From Pseudomonadota bacterium (GTDB taxonomy: Bacteria; Pseudomonadota; Alphaproteobacteria; Rhizobiales; Devosiaceae), in contig JAEZBF010000027.1 in assembly GCA_023427545.1 (NCBI GenBank), positions 1 through 20,629 of the forward strand: a stretch of DNA of 20,629 bases, read 5' to 3'. Positions 15,425-20,629 of the stretch are shown in pieces. How positions within the stretch are numbered: position 1 is the first letter of the stretch; each line of letters starts with the position of its first letter. The notes below the pieces were generated by a model. The model had not been told where the DNA came from, ran no database searches, and was given only the letters and a program-made list of their open reading frames with translations. Position numbers and translations under genes: made by a program.

Positions 15425-15467
15425 TTGCAAGTCATTTGCAAATAGCTGACGGACTTGATTTGCGCAA
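15425..15467 (-). promoter_or_regulatory. mntH promoter with overlapping TTGCAA-N5-TTGCAA operator
   Basis: On the minus strand TTGCGC (-35, 15462-15467), exactly 17 bases, then TATTTG (-10, 15439-15444) predicts transcription starting near 15432, about 24 bases before the mntH ATG. Over the -10 and start site lies the dyad TTGCAAATGACTTGCAA (15425-15441). A second palindrome TTGCGCAA (15460-15467) covers the -35, about 30 bp away centre to centre. Such a position suits a repressor; Mur (Fur-family Mn sensor) or MntR are the known mntH regulators in alphaproteobacteria. The identity of the regulator is inferred. Confidence 0.5.
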
Positions 15468-15595
15468 GTGGTACGCCGATGCCAACAATTGCAGCAACTG
15501 ACTCATAGACCCTCAACCGCACGGTACCCGCGGTGTTGCGCCCTCAGCGCCTAGCCTGACACTTGCATCGAAACTCTTCTAGCCGGACCATCAGA

Positions 15596-16984
15596 ATGCC
15601 CGCTGTTCGCCTGATCGACGCCAAGCTCCCCGATTTCGGTGTGCCCAAGGACCGCCCCGCGCTGCCCCGCGAGGCCTACCTGGCCCGCTATGCCGCTCTG
15701 GGGAAGGCCCGCGAGAACGCCGGGCTCGACGCCTTGGTCATCTATGCCGACCGGGAGCACAGCGCCAATCTCGCCTGGCTGACCGGCTTCGATCCGCGTT
15801 TCGAGGAAGCGTTGCTGATCAAGGTCCCCGGTGACCAGCCGACGTTGCTGGCTGGACCCGAGAACCTTGCGCGCGCGAGCGCGGCGGAGATTGAGGTGCA
15901 GGCGCGACTCTATCCTCCGTTCGGCCTGATGGGGCAGGACCGTACCCAGACGCCTGCCCTGGAGGAGGTGCTGCGCACGGCCGGTATCCGCGAAGGCAGT
16001 CGCGTCGGGGTTCTGGGGTGGAAGTACTTCGGGGTCGACGAGACGGCGAAACCGGAGACATGGCTGGAAGTGCCGTCCTTCATCGTCGACACTTTGCGCA
16101 AAATCGTTGGCAGCGGTGGTCGCGTGGTCAACGCGAATGCAATGCTGATGCATAGCGAGACCGGGCTTCGCGCGACCAGCGAGGTCGAGCAGATCGCCCA
16201 GTTCGAGTTCGGCGCGGTTATGGCGTCCGAAGCGCTGAAAGCGCTTTTTGCCAATCTCCGCCCGGGCATGACGGAGCTGCAGGCCGTTCAGGCGATGGGT
16301 CTCGGTGCCCTCCCGCACTCGTGCCATACGATGCTGTCGACCGGGGCGCGGCTCTCCGGCCTCGAGAGCCCGTCGGGAAAGGTCATCGAGCGTGGTGACC
16401 CACTGACCACCGCAGTCGGTTATTGGGGTGGCCTCTCTTCACGCGTGGGTTGGGTGGTCAGTGACGCCAGCGAACTGCCGCAGGCCGCGGCCGACTATGT
16501 CGAGCGGCTCGCCGCGCCCTACTTCGCCTGCGCCGCTGCGTGGTACGGCACAATCGGGATCGGCGTGAGCGGGGGTGAGATCGATGCCTTGGCGCGCCGC
16601 CATTTGGGTGGCCGCTTCTTCAATCTCGTGCTCAATCCCGGTCACCTCATCCATCTCGACGAGTGGATGAACACACCGGTGTATCCCGGGTCGAAAGAGC
16701 GGCTCGTCTCCGGGCAGGCGATCCAGTGCGACATCATCCCGGCGGTCGGCCCGCCGTACTATTCCGCCAACATCGAAGATGGCATCGCCCTGCTCGATGA
16801 CCGCGGTCGTGCCGAGCTCAGGGAGAAGTTCCCGAGCATGGCCGAGCGCGTGTCCGCTCGCCGTGCCTTCATGGAGGACGTGCTCGGAATTCGACTCAAA
16901 CCGGAAGTCCTGCCGCTCAGCAATCTGGCCGGTGCGTTGGCGCCCTTCCTGCTCGCCCCGAACATGATCCTGTCGCAGCGCTGA
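15596..16984 (+). CDS. M24-fold (aminopeptidase P/creatinase-like) protein with degenerate metal site
   Basis: A 462-residue protein with the two-domain layout of Xaa-Pro peptidases: a creatinase-like N-terminal domain (about 25-180) and a pita-bread C-terminal domain (about 195-400). Aligning motifs by eye to prolidase, His350 (NPGHLIHLDEW) and Glu394 (NIEDGIAL) are kept, but the first two metal aspartates fall on Ala273 (GDPLTTAVGYW) and about Val284 (LSSRVGW), and the next glutamate is Asp379 (IQCDIIP). It is therefore probably not an active metallopeptidase. Creatinase, a metal-free member, is one precedent; the true reaction is unknown. ATG 15596 has only a weak GGA eight bases upstream; a TTG at 15563 could extend it by 11 residues. 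Its TGA overlaps the next ATG. Confidence 0.8.
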   Translation: MPAVRLIDAKLPDFGVPKDRPALPREAYLARYAALGKARENAGLDALVIYADREHSANLAWLTGFDPRFEEALLIKVPGDQPTLLAGPENLARASAAEIEVQARLYPPFGLMGQDRTQTPALEEVLRTAGIREGSRVGVLGWKYFGVDETAKPETWLEVPSFIVDTLRKIVGSGGRVVNANAMLMHSETGLRATSEVEQIAQFEFGAVMASEALKALFANLRPGMTELQAVQAMGLGALPHSCHTMLSTGARLSGLESPSGKVIERGDPLTTAVGYWGGLSSRVGWVVSDASELPQAAADYVERLAAPYFACAAAWYGTIGIGVSGGEIDALARRHLGGRFFNLVLNPGHLIHLDEWMNTPVYPGSKERLVSGQAIQCDIIPAVGPPYYSANIEDGIALLDDRGRAELREKFPSMAERVSARRAFMEDVLGIRLKPEVLPLSNLAGALAPFLLAPNMILSQR

Positions 16985-17442
16985 TGCCTGTCCAAAGCGC
17001 CGGGATTCTGATGTTCCGTAGGACGGGCGACGGAATCGAGCTGCTGCTTGCTCACCCCGGCGGTCCATTCTGGGCGAAAAAGGACGAGGGCGCCTGGTCG
17101 ATTCCGAAGGGGCTGGTCGAGCCCGGCGAGGACCCGGAAGTTGCGGCCCGCCGCGAATTCGAGGAGGAGACTGGCCACGTGCCGCAGGGCTCGCTTATCA
17201 ACCTCGGACAGTTCAAGCAGAAAAGTGGAAAGACGATTCTTGCCTACGCCGTCGAGGGCGACTTCGATCCCGCAACCCTGGTCAGCAACGTCTTCTCCAT
17301 GGACTGGCCGCCGCGCTCGGGAAGAACTCAGGAGTTTCCCGAAGTCGATCGTGCCGCCTGGTTCAGCCCGGGGGACGCCGCTCGGCGCATCCTGGTGGGC
17401 CAGCAACCCATAATAGAAGCGTTGCTGCAGAGACTCTTGTGA
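16984..17442 (+). CDS. NUDIX hydrolase, translationally coupled to the M24 protein
   Basis: A 152-residue pyrophosphohydrolase acting on nucleoside diphosphate derivatives; the exact substrate is not evident. The NUDIX box is complete: Gly43, Glu49, then REFEEETG at 57-64, matching G-x5-E-x7-R-E-U-x-E-E-x-G, although the last hydrophobic position is His65. The FWAKKDEGAWSIPKG run at 29-43 before the box occurs in NUDIX proteins of the Ap4A/NADH-like type. The start codon shares its A with the TGA stop of the M24 gene (TGATG, 16982-16986), implying translation by re-initiation and matched expression of the two proteins. Confidence 0.92.
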   Translation: MPVQSAGILMFRRTGDGIELLLAHPGGPFWAKKDEGAWSIPKGLVEPGEDPEVAARREFEEETGHVPQGSLINLGQFKQKSGKTILAYAVEGDFDPATLVSNVFSMDWPPRSGRTQEFPEVDRAAWFSPGDAARRILVGQQPIIEALLQRLL

Positions 17443-17452
17443 GCCCGCGGCC

Positions 17453-17481
17453 TTGCTAAATTCCCTATTCCCCCTTATGTG
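17453..17481 (+). promoter_or_regulatory. Sigma70-like promoter of the cold-shock gene
   Basis: TTGCTA (17453-17458), 17 bases, TATGTG (17476-17481). Both hexamers match consensus at four of six positions and spacing is ideal. Transcription would begin near 17488 and leave a leader of about 125 bases, in line with the long leaders of cspA-type mRNAs. Confidence 0.45.
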
Positions 17482-17513
17482 TCCGAGCATCGAGATTTGG
17501 CTGCACCGCCGTA

Positions 17514-17606
17514 CTGCCCGACGCTCTCGCTAAGGCGCACGATCAAGACTCCAAATAGCGACTACGCCGGGCAGGACACAGGGTCCTTGCCCACACTGAC
17601 AAGGAC
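17514..17606 (+). promoter_or_regulatory. Structured cold-shock mRNA leader with competing hairpins
   Basis: Outer stem: CTGCCCG (17514-17520) with CGGGCAG (17568-17574), extended by CG/CG across one mismatch. Inner stem: TCGCTA (17527-17532) with TAGCGA (17556-17561). Ribosome-site stem: GTCCTTG (17583-17589) with CAAGGAC (17600-17606), whose right arm holds the AAGGA ribosome-binding site. The same GTCCT can instead pair with AGGAC at 17573-17577, which would free the ribosome-binding site but break the edge of the outer stem. This looks like a temperature- or ligand-responsive switch; the pairings are seen, the switching is inferred. Confidence 0.55.
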
Positions 17607-17612
17607 TGAAAA

Positions 17613-17822
17613 ATGCAGACGGGCACCGTCAAATTCTACAACGACCAGAAGGGCTACGGCTTCATCCAGCCGGACAACGGCGGCAAGGACGTTTTCGTCC
17701 ACGCCACCGCGCTCGAGCGCGCAGGCCTCCGTGGCCTCTCGGAAGGTCAGAAGGTCTCCTTCGACACCGCCGAAGATCGCCGTAGCGGCAAGACCGCGGT
17801 CAACAACATCTCCGCCGCCTAA
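17613..17822 (+). CDS. cspA: CspA-family cold-shock protein
   Basis: A 69-residue single-domain nucleic-acid-binding protein that melts RNA structure and aids translation, often in the cold. It has the standard five-strand fold length, RNP1 as KGYGFIQP (13-20) and RNP2 as VFVHATAL (27-34), with Phe/Tyr residues at the expected binding positions. AAGGA (17601-17605) lies seven bases before the ATG. The gene is monocistronic: it has its own promoter candidate, a long folded leader, and an intrinsic terminator right after it. The family has several paralogues per genome, so cold induction of this copy is not certain. Confidence 0.96.
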   Translation: MQTGTVKFYNDQKGYGFIQPDNGGKDVFVHATALERAGLRGLSEGQKVSFDTAEDRRSGKTAVNNISAA

Positions 17823-17849
17823 TCTTCGGCGTCAGAACGAATTGTTGGG

Positions 17850-17879
17850 AGCCGGGTGCGTTTTCGCCCCCGGCTTTTT
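17850..17879 (+). terminator. Intrinsic terminator after the cold-shock gene
   Basis: AGCCGGG (17850-17856) and CCCGGCT (17869-17875) form a 7-bp stem with a 12-base loop, followed by TTTTTC. It begins 27 bases after the cold-shock stop, and its T-run abuts the stop codon of the convergent ndh gene. On the minus strand no T-run follows the stem, so it mainly serves the plus strand. Confidence 0.85.
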
Positions 17880-19147
17880 CATTTCCGCTCGTCGCCCTGC
17901 GTAATGAGCCGGGCGCTGCGCTGGCCCGAGAGGTAGATCCAGAGCCAGCTCAGCGCGACCACCATCCGGTTGCGCACGCCGATAAGGAAATAGATGTGGG
18001 CAAGGCCCCATACCCACCAGGCAAACCGCCCGGTGAGCTTCACCCAGCCGAAGTCGATGACCGCTGCGCGCTTCCCGATCGTCGCCAGATCGCCGGCATG
18101 GCGGTAGACGAAGGGTAGCGACCCACGCTCGCCGTTCAGCCGGGCACGGATCACACGCGCAACGTGCTTGCCGCCTTGCTTTGCGCCGTCGCCGACACCC
18201 GGCACGGGCTTGCCGTCGGGCATCTTGATGGACGCTGTGTCACCGATCGCGAAAATCTCCGGATGACCGGGCACGCTGAGATCAGGCTCGACCAGGACAC
18301 GCCCAACTCGATCGGCCGGCGCCGACAGCCATTGAGCCGCCGGCGAGGCCTGGACGCCCGCTGCCCATAGTACTGTCCTTGCCGCAAGACGCCGGCGGCC
18401 AAAGACAACGCCGTCCGCCGTCACCGACGAGACGGGCTGGTTGAGCTCGACGGTCACGCCCAGCTTCTCGAGCGCCTTCTGCGCATATTCCGACAGCGTC
18501 GGGTCGAAGTTCGGCAGCACCCTTGGTCCGGCCTCGATCAACACTATCCTGGCCTCGTCGGGATGGATGGCCCGGAAGTCGTCGCGCAGTGTTTCGCGTG
18601 CCAACTCGACGATAGCCCCCGCGAGCTCCACTCCGGTTGGGCCACCACCGACGATCACGAAGGTCAGCAGTGCCGCACGGGTAACGGGTTCGGGCTCACG
18701 TTCAGCTTTCTCGAAAGCAAGCAGGAGCTTGCGCCGGATGCTCGTTGCGTCCTCAAGCGTCTTCAGCCCGGGCGCGAACGGCGCCCACTCGTCGTGGCCG
18801 AAATAGGCATGGCGAGCCCCGGTTGCCAGAACCAGCGTGTCGTAGGGGACCTGGCCCCCGTCGTCGAGAAACACGATACGTGTGCGTGTGTCGACGCCGG
18901 TGACTGTCGCCAAAAGCGTACGCACATCCTTGCGGCCGCGCATCAGGTGCCGGATCGGCCAGGCGATCTCCGACGTGCTGAGCGCGGTCGTCGCCACCTG
19001 GTAGAGCAGGGGCTGGAACAGGTGATGGTTGCGACGATCGATCAGGGTGATGTCGACGTCGGCGCCCTTGAGGTGGGCGGCGGTCATCAGTCCGCCGAAC
19101 CCGCCGCCGACAATGACCACGCGATGCTTGGTTCTAGTCGAGGTCAT
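17879..19147 (-). CDS. ndh: Type II NADH dehydrogenase (NDH-2)
   Basis: A single-subunit flavoprotein that passes electrons from NADH to quinone at the inner membrane without pumping protons. In 422 residues there is an FAD-binding VIVGGGFGGL (11-20), an NADH-binding VIVGGGPTGVELAG (164-177), LVLATGARHAYFGHDEWA (105-122), FAIGDTA (299-305), and the AKQGGKHVA segment (322-330) near the quinone site. The C-terminus (WWVWGLAHIYFLIG... VALSWLWIYLSG, about 377-408) is the hydrophobic/amphipathic membrane anchor. AAGGGG (19155-19160) is seven bases upstream of the ATG. The drug-exporter gene ends 103 bp upstream on the same strand. Confidence 0.94.
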   Translation of the reverse strand: MTSTRTKHRVVIVGGGFGGLMTAAHLKGADVDITLIDRRNHHLFQPLLYQVATTALSTSEIAWPIRHLMRGRKDVRTLLATVTGVDTRTRIVFLDDGGQVPYDTLVLATGARHAYFGHDEWAPFAPGLKTLEDATSIRRKLLLAFEKAEREPEPVTRAALLTFVIVGGGPTGVELAGAIVELARETLRDDFRAIHPDEARIVLIEAGPRVLPNFDPTLSEYAQKALEKLGVTVELNQPVSSVTADGVVFGRRRLAARTVLWAAGVQASPAAQWLSAPADRVGRVLVEPDLSVPGHPEIFAIGDTASIKMPDGKPVPGVGDGAKQGGKHVARVIRARLNGERGSLPFVYRHAGDLATIGKRAAVIDFGWVKLTGRFAWWVWGLAHIYFLIGVRNRMVVALSWLWIYLSGQRSARLITQGDERK

Positions 19148-19191
19148 GGCAGTGCCCCTTCAAGGAGTGAAGTAGTCCCGGGGCCGGGTTC

Positions 19192-19243
19192 GCTCAAGTG
19201 AGCCACCCGCGCCCCGGAAGCATCGCTGCCATGCCGGAGGCGC
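19192..19243 (-). promoter_or_regulatory. Dyad and bulged hairpin between the exporter gene and ndh
   Basis: GCTCA-AG-TGAGC (19192-19203) is a compact dyad about 45 bp upstream of the ndh start. GCGCCCCGG (19209-19217) and CCGGAGGCGC (19234-19243) pair over nine base pairs with one bulged A and a 16-base loop, eight bases after the exporter stop. The hairpin could end or stabilise the exporter transcript (no T-run follows), and the dyad could be an operator for ndh. Neither role is proven. Confidence 0.3.
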
Positions 19244-19250
19244 GGATATT

Positions 19251-20629
19251 CTATTCGGCCATAGCGGCCGTGTGATCGGCGGTCTGAGGCGTGCCGCCGG
19301 GCTGCTTCCTGGGACCGCGAAGCAGCAAGATGATTGGCACCGCGGCGAGGCTGAACAACATCATCAGAAAGAAGTCGTCCAGGTAGCTCAGCATCGCCGC
19401 CTGCTGCGACACGAGGCCGTTCACCGTAGCGACGACCTGGGGCGTGCCTGTCAGCAGGCCAGGCATCTGAGTCATGACGCTCGGCGACGTCGCAGTCAGG
19501 CGCTCCGCCAGCTCTGCGTGGTTGACCTGCAGCATCGTCGAGAGCACGGCCGTTACCAGCGAGATGCCGACGCCCTGGCCCATGTTGCGCACCAGCGAGA
19601 ACATCGCGGTCCCATCCGCGCGGAAGTTCGGCGCGATGGTGGCGAAGGCCATGGTGCTCAGCGGCACGAAGATGAAGCCCATGCCAAAGCCCTGGATGCA
19701 CCCGGTGATGATCACCGGCCAATAGTCCATCTGAAGGTTGAAGTGGGTCATCTCATAGAGCGAGAACGACATCATGCCGATGCCGAAGAGCATCATCAGC
19801 CGCGCATCGACCTTTCCCGTCAGTCGTCCGACGATCATCATCGAAGCCATGGTGGCGACGCCCCGAGGCGCCATCATCACGGACGACAGGATCACCGGGT
19901 AGCCCATCAGGTTCTGCAGCAGCGGGGGCAGCAGCGCAAGCCCGGAGAACAGGGTGATGCCCACCACGAACATGAAGATCGAGCCGAGAGCGAAGTTGCG
20001 GTCCTTGAAGATGCGGATGTCGATGAAGGGCTGTGCTGCCGTGAGCGAGTGGGTGACGAAGACCCAGATACCGCTGATGACGAGCCCGAGCTCCAGCCAA
20101 GTCTCCGGCGACTCGAACCAGCCGTTATCGGCACCACGGTCGAGCATGAGCTGAAGCGAGCCCACTCCGAGCGCCAACATGCCGAAGCCGAAGAAGTCGA
20201 AGCGCCGGATGTTGATCTTGGTCTCCGGCATATAGATCAGCAGCATGACAACGCAGAGGATGCCGACGGGTAGATTGATGAGGAACACCCAGCGCCAGTC
20301 GAAGCTCTCGGTCAGCCACCCCCCCAGGGTCGGCCCGATGATCGGCGCGACCATGATGCCCATGCCGTAGAGGGCCATCGCCTGGCCGATGCGCTCCCTG
20401 GGATTGATGTTGAGCAGCACCGTCTGCGCCAGCGGCGCGATCATGGCGCCGCAGATGCCCTGCAGGATGCGGAAGATTACCATTTCGGGCAGGCTGGTCG
20501 CGATGCCGCAGAGCGCCGAGGCGACAGTGAAGCCGATGACGGAGATGACGAAAACGCGTTTCTGGCCAAGTCTGTCGCTGACCCAACCAGTTAGCGGCGT
20601 GGCTATGGCTGCGGCGACGATGTAGGACG
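19251..20629 (-). CDS. DHA2-family MFS multidrug exporter, EmrB-like (5' end cut off)
   Basis: A proton-driven drug efflux permease of the 14-helix DHA2 family. The frame is open to the right edge of the window; upstream of the internal Met at 20483 it still encodes family sequence, including motif A (GWVSDRLGQKRVF), so the true start lies outside. About 459 residues are visible, with IFRILQGICGAMIAPLAQ, the MALYGMGIMVAPIIGPTLGG motif C region and FDWRWVFLINLPVG, all typical of EmrB. Family members have about 500-530 residues, so some 50-70 are missing. EmrB proteins usually work with a periplasmic adaptor EmrA and an outer-membrane channel, whose genes would be expected upstream, beyond the edge. 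Confidence 0.93.
   Translation of the reverse strand, partial: SYIVAAAIATPLTGWVSDRLGQKRVFVISVIGFTVASALCGIATSLPEMVIFRILQGICGAMIAPLAQTVLLNINPRERIGQAMALYGMGIMVAPIIGPTLGGWLTESFDWRWVFLINLPVGILCVVMLLIYMPETKINIRRFDFFGFGMLALGVGSLQLMLDRGADNGWFESPETWLELGLVISGIWVFVTHSLTAAQPFIDIRIFKDRNFALGSIFMFVVGITLFSGLALLPPLLQNLMGYPVILSSVMMAPRGVATMASMMIVGRLTGKVDARLMMLFGIGMMSFSLYEMTHFNLQMDYWPVIITGCIQGFGMGFIFVPLSTMAFATIAPNFRADGTAMFSLVRNMGQGVGISLVTAVLSTMLQVNHAELAERLTATSPSVMTQMPGLLTGTPQVVATVNGLVSQQAAMLSYLDDFFLMMLFSLAAVPIILLLRGPRKQPGGTPQTADHTAAMAE

Noticed and set aside
15409..15522. Upstream starts for mntH adding 9 or 38 residues
   Set aside because: The added residues are not conserved-looking, have no ribosome-binding site, and overlap the predicted promoter and operator.
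20389..20625. A short plus-strand open frame at the right edge
   Set aside because: It is antisense to the conserved EmrB-like coding sequence, which is open to the window edge.

Overview
The window is about 20.6 kb of GC-rich, densely coding bacterial chromosome. Gene content (two-domain GlnE, Nramp MntH, GH2 beta-mannosidase, DHA2 exporter, DUF2188 protein) and a histidine kinase with a PleC/DivJ-like dimerisation region point to an alphaproteobacterium, most likely Sphingomonadales; the order is an inference from gene style, not a measurement. Both edges cut genes: glnE lacks its 5' end on the left, and a drug-exporter gene on the minus strand lacks its 5' end on the right. I see no rRNA, tRNA, CRISPR array, insertion sequence or phage gene. 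The longest gap without a gene is about 285 bp (pepN/ABC divergent region).

Layout. (1) 1-6762: glnE (+) ends tail-to-tail, with overlapping stop codons, against an orphan PAS histidine kinase (-). pepN lies upstream of the kinase on the same strand. The 221-bp gap between pepN and the kinase carries six GANTC sites and two perfect inverted repeats. (2) 7048-12272: an ABC exporter, then a cytoplasmic GH2 beta-mannosidase followed 10 bp later by a D-lyxose/D-mannose isomerase-family protein. These last two form a plausible route from beta-mannosides to mannose and then fructose. (3) 12345-14068: a small membrane protein, an EamA/DMT transporter whose ribosome-binding site lies inside a 15-bp perfect hairpin, and a DUF2188 protein that converges with mntH through overlapping stop codons. 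(4) 14065-17442: mntH (-) with a TTGCAA-N5-TTGCAA dyad over a good sigma70-like promoter. Diverging from it is an M24-fold protein that has lost most metal ligands, translationally coupled (TGATG) to a NUDIX hydrolase. (5) 17443-20629: a cold-shock protein gene with a long, highly structured leader and a clear intrinsic terminator, then ndh (type II NADH dehydrogenase) and the DHA2 exporter, both on the minus strand.

Most of the content is housekeeping or accessory metabolism with familiar families. I do not see a new defence or mobile system. The most novel-looking signals are non-coding: the GANTC cluster before the kinase, the start-codon hairpin of the EamA gene, and the competing hairpins in the cold-shock leader. 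The catalytically degenerate M24 protein is the main protein-level oddity.
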